Part shown: one piece after another, positions 32,287 to 42,202 of the stretch
How positions within the stretch are numbered: the first letter of the stretch is position 1
Layout: the number at the start of each line of letters is the position of its first letter
Assembly: GCA_947564645.1 (NCBI GenBank)
Contig: CANOCU010000003.1
Coordinates: 67,934-131,933, forward strand
DNA from: an uncultured Lachnospiraceae bacterium
GTDB taxonomy: Bacteria; Bacillota; Clostridia; Lachnospirales; Lachnospiraceae
DNA: 64,000 nucleotides
Reading direction: 5' to 3'
Notes under the pieces: model-generated
What the model saw: the letters and a program-made list of their open reading frames with translations, nothing else
Database searches by the model: none
Told to the model about the DNA's origin: nothing
Program-made: the position numbers and the translations under genes

Positions 32287-34860
32287 TTACTCAATATGCA
32301 GATATCTCTTTAACAACATAACAAGCTCATCAACATTGACAGGCTTGGCCGTATGAGCGTTCATGCCGCAATCCAGGCACCGCTGTATATCTTCCGAAAA
32401 GGCATCCGCCGTCATGGCAATAATCGGCAGCGTCTGCGCATTTGCTTTTTCGGAAGCACGGATCGCCCTGGTAGCCTCATACCCGGTCATCACCGGCATC
32501 CGGACATCCATCAGAACGGCATCGTAATAGCCTTCCGCAGCTTTCTCAAACATCTCCACACAGATCTGTCCGTTCTCTGCCCACTCCAGTTCCAGACCCA
32601 GATCAGTCAGCAATTCATGCAGAACTTCCCAATTCAGGCTGTTATCCTCCGCTACCAGGATCCGGTAACCGGAAAGATCGGCTGCTTTTGTCTCCTCTAC
32701 CTGCAGATCTCCCTCATTGCCCATATACTTCTGCAGTCCATAGAAAAGCGTCGATTTAAACAGCGGCTTCGCGATAAATCCGCTGATACCCGCGGCACGA
32801 GCCTCTGTCTCAAATTCACTCCAGTCATAAGCCGAGATCAGCAGGATCGAAGTCTCATCTCCCAACTCGCGCCGTATCTCTCTGGCCACCTGAATGCCGT
32901 CCATCCCCGGAAGCTTCCAGTCCAGAAGGATGATCTGATAATCATCCCTCTTGTCATGATGCTCCATGACCATCCTCAGGGCCTTCTCTCCGCTCAGTGT
33001 CCATTCTGCCTGGATGCCAATGGAGTCAAGTGCATCCACTACGGTACGGCAGAGCGTCTCATCATCATCCACCACCAGCATCTTCCATGCCGGAAGGATC
33101 ATGTCCACTTCCTTGACAGTCGCTTTCTCGAAATCGACCGTTACATGGAACTCGGAACCCTTACCCAGTTCGCTCTCCACATCAATGCTGCCCTCCATGG
33201 CATCAATGATATATTTGGTGATCGCCATACCCAGCCCGGCGCCCTCCGTCTTATGCACTCTCCGGTTATCCGCTCTGGAATAAGACTCAAAGATCTTGGA
33301 CATAAATTCCGGCGACATACCGATACCGTTATCTTTAACCAGAATATGGGTGCGGACATAGTCTTCTCCCTTCGGTGATTGCTCCTGATACAGGGAAAGA
33401 CGAATGGAACCGTCCTCATGCGTATACTTGACAGAATTAGACAGCAGGTTCAGCAATACCTGATTCAGTCTCACGCTGTCACAATATACATCCTCCGAAA
33501 TAATACGATCTATATGCACTTCAAAATTCTGATGCTTCGCTTTCACCTGCGGCTGAACGATGCCAACGATCCCTTCCATCACTTCCCGCAGGGAAACCAT
33601 ATCTGCCGTCAGTGTCATCTTGCCGCTCTCGATCTTGGACATGTCTAGCACATCATTGATCAGTCCGAGCAGATGCTTACCTGACAGGGCAATCTTCTTC
33701 AGGCAGTTCTGCACCTGTTCCTTGTCATCCACATGCGCCGTGGCAATAGCCGTCATCCCCACGATCGCATTCATGGGCGTCCGGATATCATGACTCATAT
33801 TAGAAAGAAATTCGCTCTTGGCCCTGGTTGCCTCTTCTGCCGCCTGCCGCGCTTCATTCAGATCATGGATCTGCTGTTTACTCATCCTAAAGTACGCAAA
33901 GAAAAGCAGCAGCAACAGCAGCAGGATAGATCCACATGCGAGCAGGGTAGCGGCCGTTCTCTCCTCACTCAATGCTTCTACCGATTGATTCAATACGCCA
34001 TAAGGCATGACGATCACCAGATTCCACTCGGAATTAGGCAGGCTGACCGTAGTAACCTGATGTCTGCCGCCGCCAAATTCCAGAATCGCCACATATTTGC
34101 GGTCTTCCTTCAGCGCACCGGTAAGATCCTCAACATAACGCTCCACATTACCCTTGTCCTCATCTCCGGTATAAGTTCCGCGCAGATAACTGAAGTAATC
34201 GGGATACTGTATACTTTCATCCCGGATGATAAAAGTACCATCCGTCCGGATGATATGGGCATACATCTCTATGCTCTCTTTCTCCAGAGAAAGCTCCTCA
34301 CTGATCTCTTCTGCCGGAATTGCCATGATCGTAGCGATACTCTCCTGACCATTGCTCATGGGATACCTTGCGTTCACACCGAACAACACTACCTGTTCTC
34401 CGGAATCATTGACCGCTACCGCCACTTTCCTGTCCCCGTTCCTGAGAGACTCCAGAAAGGGTTCCGGATCGATCAGCGTTGCCGCCTCTCCGTACAATGT
34501 TTCAAACTCCCCTGACTCGGAGCACAGCGCCAGAGAAGCAAAATCCCTGACTTCCGTCCTGTAGATCAGCTCATCATAGATTTCCTGTGCGTCATGCCCG
34601 TCCGCCGAGACCACCGTTGCCACTGCTTCCGCCTGCTTTAGCCGCAGGTTTACGATCGTTTCAAAATGTTTGCAGATCCGTTCCCCCATGCTGGTCATAT
34701 ACATATTGCCAAGCTCGTCTATCGTTGCCTCACTCTGCCGGCTCATATAAGTGCCAAGAAATGCAAATACCGCAACACTGAAGAAAATAAGTAAAATGAA
34801 ACCGCCCAGAACGAATTTCGTTGATTCTATATTAATATGGCTTTTTTCCTTTTTATCCAT
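32287..34860 (-). CDS. Hybrid sensor histidine kinase with two receiver domains
   Basis: About 857 residues. An N-terminal membrane helix (FVLGGFILLIFFSVAVFAFL) is followed by a 250-residue extracellular sensor of the Cache type, a second membrane segment (ATLLACGSILLLLLLLFFAY), then the kinase core: SEFLSNMSHDIRTPMNAIVG with the phosphorylated His, NQVLLNLLSNSVKYTHEDGS (N box) and GAGLGMAITKYIIDAM (G box). Two receiver domains follow, with phospho-acceptor Asp in IILLDWKLPGMDGIQ and in AVLMDVRMPVMTGYE. No DNA-binding or enzymatic output is seen, so a phosphorelay partner is expected elsewhere. I start at 34860, where AAGGA lies eight bases upstream. Confidence 0.92.
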   Translation of the reverse strand: MDKKEKSHINIESTKFVLGGFILLIFFSVAVFAFLGTYMSRQSEATIDELGNMYMTSMGERICKHFETIVNLRLKQAEAVATVVSADGHDAQEIYDELIYRTEVRDFASLALCSESGEFETLYGEAATLIDPEPFLESLRNGDRKVAVAVNDSGEQVVLFGVNARYPMSNGQESIATIMAIPAEEISEELSLEKESIEMYAHIIRTDGTFIIRDESIQYPDYFSYLRGTYTGDEDKGNVERYVEDLTGALKEDRKYVAILEFGGGRHQVTTVSLPNSEWNLVIVMPYGVLNQSVEALSEERTAATLLACGSILLLLLLLFFAYFRMSKQQIHDLNEARQAAEEATRAKSEFLSNMSHDIRTPMNAIVGMTAIATAHVDDKEQVQNCLKKIALSGKHLLGLINDVLDMSKIESGKMTLTADMVSLREVMEGIVGIVQPQVKAKHQNFEVHIDRIISEDVYCDSVRLNQVLLNLLSNSVKYTHEDGSIRLSLYQEQSPKGEDYVRTHILVKDNGIGMSPEFMSKIFESYSRADNRRVHKTEGAGLGMAITKYIIDAMEGSIDVESELGKGSEFHVTVDFEKATVKEVDMILPAWKMLVVDDDETLCRTVVDALDSIGIQAEWTLSGEKALRMVMEHHDKRDDYQIILLDWKLPGMDGIQVAREIRRELGDETSILLISAYDWSEFETEARAAGISGFIAKPLFKSTLFYGLQKYMGNEGDLQVEETKAADLSGYRILVAEDNSLNWEVLHELLTDLGLELEWAENGQICVEMFEKAAEGYYDAVLMDVRMPVMTGYEATRAIRASEKANAQTLPIIAMTADAFSEDIQRCLDCGMNAHTAKPVNVDELVMLLKRYLHIE

Positions 34861-34978
34861 CAGTGATTTCCTTCCATAAAGCAATACGATATATTATATA
34901 AATATAGCACATATTCTTCAGTAAGCGCAAGATGTTTCCGGCATTTTACCTGTCTGCCATAACAGCTGTTACTTAGGC

Positions 34979-35293
34979 TTACCCTTCTTCCTTCCACTGG
35001 CACTTTCCCATATCCACGCAGCCATTTTCCTTAAAGATAACGCCCTCCTCCAGCAGCAGCTTTCTCTGCTCCATAAAATGGGGCGCCGTCCGCCCTGCAT
35101 GATTGACGACTCTGTGGCACGGATAATTTCCGTAATACTCCGCACAACTTAGAACCTTCCCCACCAGTCTCGCATTCTTATCCCACCCGGTTAATCTGGC
35201 GATCTGCCCATAAGAAGCAACCTTTCCCTCCGGAATCTCCTCCACCACGGACAGGATCTCATAGATCAGTTCCTCATTCATTTTCGCCGCCAT
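34979..35293 (-). CDS. Small methylated-DNA-protein cysteine methyltransferase (MGMT C-domain)
   Basis: About 104 residues, covering only the C-terminal domain of Ada/Ogt proteins. GKVASYGQIARLTGWDKNAR is the helix-turn-helix region; NYPCHRVVNHAGR has the active-site motif PCHRV with the acceptor Cys intact, so it is not an alkyltransferase-like protein, which has Trp there. It repairs O6-alkylguanine by transferring the alkyl group to itself. The start at 35293 has GGAGG eight bases upstream. Confidence 0.88.
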   Translation of the reverse strand: MAAKMNEELIYEILSVVEEIPEGKVASYGQIARLTGWDKNARLVGKVLSCAEYYGNYPCHRVVNHAGRTAPHFMEQRKLLLEEGVIFKENGCVDMGKCQWKEEG

Positions 35294-35320
35294 TCTGCCG
35301 ACCTCCACAATTCCACTTCT

Positions 35321-36220
35321 CTACAGATTACTCTCTCCACGACTCACATTCCTTCGCAGATGATTTCCAAGACTTGTAAAACACAGCAATGTCACCACCA
35401 GAAAAGCGCCCGGGATCAGGATGATCCACCAGGCGTTCGCCAGCATCGCGTCCTCCGCCAGGGATAACATGCTCCCCCATGTGACCACCTCTGCCGGCAG
35501 GCCGATCCCCATAAAGCTTAAGGTGGATTCCGCCACGATCGCATTTCTGATATTCATCACCACCATAAACATAATAGAAGATAGAAAGCCAGGCGTCAAA
35601 TGTTTCCACAATACATGAAAAAAGCCGCCGCCCATACACCTGGAGGCGATCACATATTCACATTCCCTGATCTGGCGCACTTCGCTTCTTACCACTTTGG
35701 CAATGCTCATCCAACCGGTAATTCCCAGTACAAAGGAAATACTTAACACGTCTGCCTCTCCCAGGACCGCCTGAATCAGAATCACGGCCGAAAGAGCCGG
35801 CACACTGAGCAGAATATCCGTCATCCGCATCAGCAGCTTGTCTGCCCGTGAGGGGGCACAGCCGCTCAGCGCACCAAGAACAACCGCCAGAACCGTGGAG
35901 ATCATCGTTGCCGCTATACCGATAGTCAGTGAGGTCCTGCCTCCGTACCAGATCATGGCAAAAATATCTCTGCCCATCGTGTCCGTTCCAAACAGAAATT
36001 CCCTGTCAGGCGGCGCACCGTAATTGTGCAGATCCAAATATCCGGGATCCTTTGTCACAAACAGATCACACAGAAGGCATCCCATAACGATCAGAACAAG
36101 CATCAAAACGGTGCCTGCAAAGAATGGCCGCACGCCTTTTACTCGCTGCCACCTGTACTGTCTTTCCCGCTGTTCCTCCGGCAGCGGGCAAATCCCCACG
36201 ATCGCAAATCTATTTTCCAT
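35321..36220 (-). CDS. ABC transporter permease (DppC/NikC type)
   Basis: A 299-residue permease of the oligopeptide/nickel class. After a first helix (LMLVLIVMGCLLCDLF) comes HNYGAPPDREFLFGTDTMGR, the usual periplasmic-loop motif, and then the five-helix core with the EAA-like loop VVRSEVRQIRECEYVIASRC. The sequence ends RRNVSRGESNL, typical of DppC. Its start overlaps the stop of the partner permease gene by one base. The lar genes 3.5 kb away suggest nickel as the substrate, but a peptide cannot be excluded. Confidence 0.88.
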   Translation of the reverse strand: MENRFAIVGICPLPEEQRERQYRWQRVKGVRPFFAGTVLMLVLIVMGCLLCDLFVTKDPGYLDLHNYGAPPDREFLFGTDTMGRDIFAMIWYGGRTSLTIGIAATMISTVLAVVLGALSGCAPSRADKLLMRMTDILLSVPALSAVILIQAVLGEADVLSISFVLGITGWMSIAKVVRSEVRQIRECEYVIASRCMGGGFFHVLWKHLTPGFLSSIMFMVVMNIRNAIVAESTLSFMGIGLPAEVVTWGSMLSLAEDAMLANAWWIILIPGAFLVVTLLCFTSLGNHLRRNVSRGESNL

Positions 36221-37185
36221 TATCCAATCCTCTTCTCAGTGATCGCCTGCGCCGCCTGATTGCCCAGAATAACAAGAATCCCGGTAAGTATACACAGCAG
36301 CATCAGCAGATTGTAATCATGATATCTGGCGCTCTCATAAGTAAGCGTTCCCAGCCCCGGATAGGAGAAAACCGTCTCGATGACATAAGTGCCGCCCAGA
36401 ATATGTGGAACAGAGATTGCCATAATGCTCAGATAAGCAGGCATCACGTTCCGCAGGCAGTGTCGGAACAGCACCCTGCGCCTTGTCAGGCCCTTGGCCT
36501 TCGCTAACAGTACATAATCGGCCCGCATCTCCGCCAGGATCCTGTTTCGGATCAAATACGCATAATACCACAAATGGCCCAACACGACTACCGCAAGCGG
36601 CAGGATCAGGTGTCTTGCCCGGTCCACCCAGCCGCCGGCCTGCCCCACGGTGTAAGCGCCGCTGCCGGGCAGCCACTTCAAGTTTACGGAGAAGAGCAGC
36701 ACTAACAGTAAAGAAAGCCAAAATTCGGGAATGCAGCTGCTGATTGTACCGATCTTGCAGATCACGCTGTCAAACAGCCTCCCCTCACGGCACGCGCACC
36801 AAATGCCCAAAAGCAGCGCCAGGCAAAAGATCAGCACGAATCCGATCCCGCCCAGAAGCAGCGTATTTCCGACCCGTTCCCCGATCACGTTGACAACAGG
36901 CCTTTTATATTTATAAGAAATTCCAAAATCACCCTGCAGCGCACCTGCAAGCCAGCGGACATACTGAACCGGGATCGGCTCATGAAGCCCCAGCTTTTCT
37001 TCCGCCCACGCACGCTCCCCCTGGCTCATCTTCTCCGCCCGGTCTCCGTAATAAGATACAAGCGGGTCCCCGGGCGCCAGACGTGAGATACTAAAGACCA
37101 TTACCGAGAGGACCAGAATGCTTCCAAAGAAGGTCAAAAGTTTCTTCCCCACATACCATATCTTATCCCATCTGCTTCCTGCCAC
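36220..37185 (-). CDS. ABC transporter permease (DppB/NikB type)
   Basis: A 321-residue permease. The N-terminal helix KLLTFFGSILVLSVMVFSIS is followed by RLAPGDPLVSYYGDRAEKMS, the DppB motif, then LGLHEPIPVQYVRWLAGALQ and GDFGISYKYKRPV. The core holds the cytoplasmic loop YLIRNRILAEMRADYVLLAK with AKGL just after it. The start is GTG with GGAGG six bases upstream. It pairs with the DppC-type permease to form the membrane channel of the importer. Confidence 0.88.
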   Translation of the reverse strand: MAGSRWDKIWYVGKKLLTFFGSILVLSVMVFSISRLAPGDPLVSYYGDRAEKMSQGERAWAEEKLGLHEPIPVQYVRWLAGALQGDFGISYKYKRPVVNVIGERVGNTLLLGGIGFVLIFCLALLLGIWCACREGRLFDSVICKIGTISSCIPEFWLSLLLVLLFSVNLKWLPGSGAYTVGQAGGWVDRARHLILPLAVVVLGHLWYYAYLIRNRILAEMRADYVLLAKAKGLTRRRVLFRHCLRNVMPAYLSIMAISVPHILGGTYVIETVFSYPGLGTLTYESARYHDYNLLMLLCILTGILVILGNQAAQAITEKRIG

Positions 37186-37202
37186 AGCATACCTCCATCC
37201 TG

Positions 37203-39143
37203 TCAGCTTCTATACAAACACTCTCTGAAAACCGGCATAGGTACCGGACGAACACTTGCGTCCAAAAGCGCCCTTGTATAGGGATGTTTCGGATTCGAAA
37301 ACACTTCCTTTGTCGCTCCCTCTTCCACCAGTTTTCCCTGATACATAACACCCACACGGTCACACAAAAACTCCACCATGGCAAGATCATGGGCAATAAA
37401 GAGAAAAGAAAAGCCATGCTCTTTCTGAAGGTGCCGGAACAGATTCACGATCTGCGCCTGAATGGATACGTCCAGAGAAGCCACCGGTTCGTCCGCCACC
37501 AACAGTTCCGGTTCCATGGACAGCGCCCGCGCGATTGCCACCCGCTGTCTCTGACCCCCGGACAGTTCTGTCGGATAACGGTTCAGGCAGGATGCGTCCA
37601 GGCCCACATAGTGCATCTGAAATGCCGCCTCCGCCCGCATGGATCCCCTCGGCGGCGTGATATGCCAGATCTGCAACGGCTCCGTGATAATGTCCCACAC
37701 TTTCATCCGCTGGTTTAAACTGGAACCGGAATCCTGAAAAATGATCTGCCGCATAGTCTGTAACATTTTCCGGTGCCTGCGAAATAAGGCCGGATCACAG
37801 GTATCGATCCCCTTGTAGAGAATTTTTGCACCATTTGGCCGGTACAGATTCATAATGCAGCGGGCCACCGTCGATTTCCCCGATCCGGATTCGCCGATCA
37901 GCCCGAAGATCTCTCCCCTTTTTATCTGAAAAGAGACGTCATCGACAGCCTTAAATACCGTCTTCTTATTCAGAGGAAATACATACGTAAGATGCTGTAC
38001 ATCCAGTAAGATCTCCTGTTTACCCGCCGAAACCTGCGCCGTCCCGGCACACACGCTCTCCCGATCCGGTTCTTTCGGCCTGTCGTCCTTTCTGTCAGAT
38101 GTCCCCTCTCCCACCAAACAATTATCGGATATCCCGTCTGCAACCCCTGCAACCGGCGATGCGATCTTCGGCGCCCTTTCATCCAACAGCCAGGTGGCGG
38201 CATAATGCGTATCGCTGACGCGAAACAGCGGCGGCTCCTCCTCATAGTCGATCGCCAATGCCCAGGGATTACGGCACGCAAAAGCGTCCCCTTTCGGCGG
38301 ATGCAGAAGTGCCGGCGGCATTCCCGGGATCGTATACAGCGTATCCCGGCCTCTGGCGAATGCCGGAAGGGACCGCATAAGCCCCCATGTATAAGGATGC
38401 TTCGGATCCCGGAAGATCTCTTCACACGTCCCGATCTCCACGATCTTACCGGCATACATCACCGCCACACGGTCCGCCGCCCTTGCCGCCACCCCCAGGT
38501 CGTGCGTCACGAAGACCGTCCCCATACCGAGCGTTCGCTGCAGGCTGCGCAGCAGATCCAGAATCTGCGCCTGGATCGTCACATCCAGCGCCGTAGTCGG
38601 TTCATCCGCAAACAGGATCGCCGGATTCCCGGCCAGCGCGATCGCCATCACACAGCGCTGCCGCATACCGCCGGACAGGTGCTGCGGATACAGTTTCATC
38701 CGTTCCTGCACCCGGTCTATCTCCACCAGCCGCATCAGCTCTGCGACCCTGTCATGAAGCGCCTGCCTCGCGATCTTCGGGTCATGAACCCTGACAGCCT
38801 CCGCAATCTGCGCACCAACCGTCATTGCCGGATTTAACGACGTCATGGGATCCTGAAATACCATGGAAAACAGCTTCCCCCGAAGCCTGCACATCTCCCG
38901 CTCTTTCATGCCGCCAATATCCGTTCCGTTCACATAGATCCCCTCTGATCTGATCCGCCCAGAGGCCGGCAGAAGCCGCATGATCGCCTTGCAGAGCGCG
39001 CTCTTGCCGCAGCCCGATTCTCCCACCACGGCCAGTACCTCGCCGGCCTGCAGAGAGAAACTGACATCCCGGACGGCCTGTATCTCACCCTGGGGCGTAT
39101 CGAAACTGACAGACAGGTGGTTTACATCCAATAATGCTGTCAT
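37203..39143 (-). CDS. Fused double ABC ATPase (DppD-DppF type)
   Basis: About 646 residues with two ATPase domains in one chain. Domain 1: VLAVVGESGCGKSALCKAIM (Walker A), LSGGMRQRCVMAIALA (signature), then AILFADEPTTALDVTIQAQI (Walker B). Domain 2: IFGLIGESGSGKSTVARCIM, LSGGQRQRVAIARALS and LLVADEPVASLDVSIQAQIV. Each has the oligopeptide-type tail (HPYTWGLMRSLP, HPYTRALLDASV). The linker near residues 330-380 is proline and acid rich. In most relatives these are two genes, dppD and dppF. I start at 39143, six bases after GGAGG. Confidence 0.9.
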   Translation of the reverse strand: MTALLDVNHLSVSFDTPQGEIQAVRDVSFSLQAGEVLAVVGESGCGKSALCKAIMRLLPASGRIRSEGIYVNGTDIGGMKEREMCRLRGKLFSMVFQDPMTSLNPAMTVGAQIAEAVRVHDPKIARQALHDRVAELMRLVEIDRVQERMKLYPQHLSGGMRQRCVMAIALAGNPAILFADEPTTALDVTIQAQILDLLRSLQRTLGMGTVFVTHDLGVAARAADRVAVMYAGKIVEIGTCEEIFRDPKHPYTWGLMRSLPAFARGRDTLYTIPGMPPALLHPPKGDAFACRNPWALAIDYEEEPPLFRVSDTHYAATWLLDERAPKIASPVAGVADGISDNCLVGEGTSDRKDDRPKEPDRESVCAGTAQVSAGKQEILLDVQHLTYVFPLNKKTVFKAVDDVSFQIKRGEIFGLIGESGSGKSTVARCIMNLYRPNGAKILYKGIDTCDPALFRRHRKMLQTMRQIIFQDSGSSLNQRMKVWDIITEPLQIWHITPPRGSMRAEAAFQMHYVGLDASCLNRYPTELSGGQRQRVAIARALSMEPELLVADEPVASLDVSIQAQIVNLFRHLQKEHGFSFLFIAHDLAMVEFLCDRVGVMYQGKLVEEGATKEVFSNPKHPYTRALLDASVRPVPMPVFRECLYRS

Positions 39144-39169
39144 TGTAACCTCCATGCTCGTGATATCAC

Positions 39170-40750
39170 CTATGACGACGGCTTTTCGCCAAGCGTCCAC
39201 TCTGCCACATTCCAGAAGATGCCCACGCCATGATGTCCCATCACCGTATCCCGGGAAATACCCTGTATTCGTGAATCCGCCACATAATCAGCGTCCACAT
39301 AGCAGATAAAGGCAAAGGCCGGATCGTCCGCAAGCGCCGCCTGAAACCGGTCATAGGCCTTCGCTCGCACCGTCTGGTCATCGGACTGGCGGGCTTCCAG
39401 CAGATAACGGTCGACCTCCGCATTGGAATAACCGCTGTAATTGGCGCCCTTATCTGTCCCGAAGACTTTATACGTATGATCGTCCGCGTCAAAAGGACTG
39501 CCCCAGCCGATCAGATAAGCCATCTGTCCGACCCAGTCCACCTGTACCGGAATGTCCACGGAACAGTCGATCCCCACTGCCCGCAGCTGCTGCGCCGCCG
39601 CCTGCGCGATATCGATACGCACCTGGTCCCCGGCGCCCACGCTGATTACGAAGCCAACCTTCCCGCCGTTTCGCTGGTAGTAACCGTCATCTCCCATCGT
39701 GCAGCTGGCAGCTTCCAGGATTTCCTTTGCCCGCGCAGGGTCATACGCATAGTGATCGACGTCCTCGTTGTTGTAGATGTTTCGCTGCAGCGGCCCGTAA
39801 GCCGGCACGCCCTGACCCAATAACACCGCGTCGATGATCGCCTGCCTGTCGATGGCACAACAGACGGCTGGGATCAGATCCCTGTTTTCCGTCCAGTATT
39901 CGTGTCTGAAATTAAAAAGGATCCCCCGGTAGTCAGAGGTCTGCATCTCATAGCAGGTATACCCCTCCCTATCCGCAAACGTCTGTGCATCCCGCGGCGT
40001 AAGCAGCGCCAGATCAAGCTCTCCCGCTTTCATCTGCAGCGCCTTGGCCGTGTCATCCGGCACGATCTTGAAGACGATCCGCTCTATGTTCGCCGCGCCC
40101 TTAAAGTAATCCTCATTCCTGACCAGCGTGATCGCCTGCCCCACGTCCCAGCGCTCCAGTCTGTAAGGCCCTGTTCCTACCGGACTGCGGAAGAAATCCG
40201 ATTCCTGCATATCCTCCCCTGCCAGCAGATGCTCCGGCAGTACCGCCATCGTCATGTAATCCAGAAACGCCACATTGGGCGCAGATAAGCGAAAAGCGAT
40301 GGTATGGTCGTCGATCACACGGATCTCTTCCACATCCTCATAATTCGGTGCATTCTCCGATCCGTTCTCCGGATCCATGATGGCCTCTATCGTAAACTTC
40401 ACGTCCTCCGCCGTAAAGTCCTCGCCGTCATGCCACTTCACATCTTCTTCCAGATCAAACGTATAAGTGCAGGACCCCTCATCAAACACCCAGCTCTTCG
40501 CAAGTCCCGGAACGACTTCATTGTCCCCGTTATGAGCGGTAAGCCCGTTAAAAAGCAGGATATTGATCTCCCCGTGCTCATCCATGGCCGGATTGATCCT
40601 GGTATAGTCGCCGCTGCCATAGACGAGTGTTGCCGGCTGGGAAGCCGTCTCCGGCTCTGTCTCCTCTTCTTTCTTTGCCCTGTCTTCGCCGCAGGCGGAC
40701 AACACAAAGCTTAACGCCATGACAATAAAAATTGAACGATATTTCTTCAT
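39170..40750 (-). CDS. ABC transporter substrate-binding lipoprotein (DppA/NikA type)
   Basis: A 526-residue lipoprotein. The signal peptide IFIVMALSFVLSACGED ends with a lipobox, LSAC, whose Cys is lipidated. The mature part is an SBP_bac_5 protein: WVFDEGSCTYTFDLEEDVKW then HDGEDFTAEDVKFTIEAI, then SPVGTGPYRLERWD and ARAKEILEAASC. It binds the ligand outside the membrane for the downstream permeases. Position between lar genes and the permease/ATPase genes makes nickel, perhaps with a histidine-type chelator, a plausible ligand. Confidence 0.88.
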   Translation of the reverse strand: MKKYRSIFIVMALSFVLSACGEDRAKKEEETEPETASQPATLVYGSGDYTRINPAMDEHGEINILLFNGLTAHNGDNEVVPGLAKSWVFDEGSCTYTFDLEEDVKWHDGEDFTAEDVKFTIEAIMDPENGSENAPNYEDVEEIRVIDDHTIAFRLSAPNVAFLDYMTMAVLPEHLLAGEDMQESDFFRSPVGTGPYRLERWDVGQAITLVRNEDYFKGAANIERIVFKIVPDDTAKALQMKAGELDLALLTPRDAQTFADREGYTCYEMQTSDYRGILFNFRHEYWTENRDLIPAVCCAIDRQAIIDAVLLGQGVPAYGPLQRNIYNNEDVDHYAYDPARAKEILEAASCTMGDDGYYQRNGGKVGFVISVGAGDQVRIDIAQAAAQQLRAVGIDCSVDIPVQVDWVGQMAYLIGWGSPFDADDHTYKVFGTDKGANYSGYSNAEVDRYLLEARQSDDQTVRAKAYDRFQAALADDPAFAFICYVDADYVADSRIQGISRDTVMGHHGVGIFWNVAEWTLGEKPSS

Positions 40751-40783
40751 AATGTATATCCTTTTATATCTCTTTTATCCGTA

Positions 40784-42079
40784 TTATTGTTGGCCCTGCT
40801 GCCCTTTTCCATAGTTTATACGCAGGGCCGGTGAATCAACAATCTCCCTGACGGAAAGATCGTTCTCCCTGGCCGCTCTCGCCAGATCCTCATACTCGTA
40901 CTTCTGCCTTGTAACGCCATATCCGGCTGCGATCTTCTTCCTGATATCCCCATAAGGCGTCGATACCGTCTCCACCGATCTGTCAAGCGTATAGCGCCTG
41001 TATCTCTGTTCCCGAATACCGATCGTCGTCGTGTGCCGGAAAAGCATCCGCACCATCTTCTCCCTGTCTTCCGGACGGCACATCACGCTGATAAGCGTTC
41101 CCGGACGGGATTTCTTCATGCTGATGGGCGTCGTGTACACTTCCAGTGCACCGGCGGTAAACAGCTCTTCCATGGCAAATCCAATGGCCTCTCCGGTCAT
41201 ATCGTCCACGTTGCAGTTAAGTTCCAAAATGGTATCCCTGGCATTTTCCGTCTCGCCAAGCATCGCCCGGACACAATTCGCCGCCGTGAAGTCCTTCTTA
41301 CCCATGCCATAGCCAATGGCCGTCGTCGTCATCACCGGCATACCGCCAAACTGCGTCACGAAGTACTTCAGCAGCGCCGCCCCCGTAGGCGTACACAGTT
41401 CCCCCCTGATTTCACCGCCATAGACCGGCACCTCCCGCAGGATGTACGCCGTGGCCGGGGCCGGTACGGGTAAGATGCCGTGCGCACACCTCACCTGCCC
41501 GCATCCCACATGAACCGGCGACGCAATCACCTGATCGGGCGCGATCCGCTCCATCAGCAGGCATACCGCCGTCACATCGGCCACCGCATCCATGGTTCCC
41601 ACTTCATGAAAATGGATCTCCGATACCGGAACGCCGTGCACATGACTCTCGGCTTCCGCGATCAGGTTATAAACCGCAAGCACATCCTTCTTCACCCGCT
41701 CTGATACGGAAAAGCAGCTGACAATATGCTCGATGTCATGCATGCCGCTGTGGTGATGGTGGTGCGGCTCGTGCGCATGGTCGTGTTCTGCATGGCCGGC
41801 ATCATGGTCTTCGTGATTATGTGCATGTTCTGCATGACCGGCATTATGGTGATGGTCGTGCATAGTTTCGTCCTCTTCCTCACCATTGATTTTCACCGTA
41901 ATGTGCGTACCGCCGATGCCGCATTTGCTCACCCGCTCCTTCTCAATCGTCACGCCCGGAATCCCCAGTGCATTCAGTTCCGCGATAAATCCCGCCTGAT
42001 CCGGAAGCAGCTCCAACAATGCCGCGGTCAGCATATCACCCGCCGCCCCCATGCCGCAGTCTAAATATAACGTCTTCAT
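40784..42079 (-). CDS. larC: LarC nickel insertion enzyme of the nickel-pincer cofactor
   Basis: About 431 residues. The N-terminus KTLYLDCGMGAAGDMLTAAL is the LarC signature. Around residues 74-117 lies a His-rich stretch of more than 40 residues with over 20 His (for example HDHHHNAGHAEHAHNHEDHD), which probably stores or funnels Ni. The CTP-dependent C-terminal part has MKKSRPGTLISVMCRPEDRE. LarC installs Ni into the pyridinium dithiocarboxylate cofactor used by lactate racemase and relatives. In Lactobacillus plantarum larC is split and joined by a ribosomal frameshift; here it is one frame. I start at the ATG at 42079; an ATG 14 codons earlier has an AAAGGA and is possible. Confidence 0.92.
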   Translation of the reverse strand: MKTLYLDCGMGAAGDMLTAALLELLPDQAGFIAELNALGIPGVTIEKERVSKCGIGGTHITVKINGEEEDETMHDHHHNAGHAEHAHNHEDHDAGHAEHDHAHEPHHHHHSGMHDIEHIVSCFSVSERVKKDVLAVYNLIAEAESHVHGVPVSEIHFHEVGTMDAVADVTAVCLLMERIAPDQVIASPVHVGCGQVRCAHGILPVPAPATAYILREVPVYGGEIRGELCTPTGAALLKYFVTQFGGMPVMTTTAIGYGMGKKDFTAANCVRAMLGETENARDTILELNCNVDDMTGEAIGFAMEELFTAGALEVYTTPISMKKSRPGTLISVMCRPEDREKMVRMLFRHTTTIGIREQRYRRYTLDRSVETVSTPYGDIRKKIAAGYGVTRQKYEYEDLARAARENDLSVREIVDSPALRINYGKGQQGQQ

Positions 42080-42202
42080 TCTCTGTCTTTCCTCCTGCCA
42101 TTCTTTTTCCAAATTTAACATAACAGTTCCTTTAATCCGCCCGCCGTTTTACTTCCGTTCTGCAGAATGTTCTCCATCATAAGGAAGCCGAAGGCCGAAC
42201 CG

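Noticed and set aside
32353..33378. A 341-codon open frame on the plus strand
   Set aside because: It is antisense to the hybrid sensor kinase and shows no protein family features.
39170..40750. Firm assignment as a nickel-binding protein NikA
   Set aside because: Nearness to lar genes makes nickel likely, but no ligand-specific residue can be read, so I left it as DppA/NikA type.
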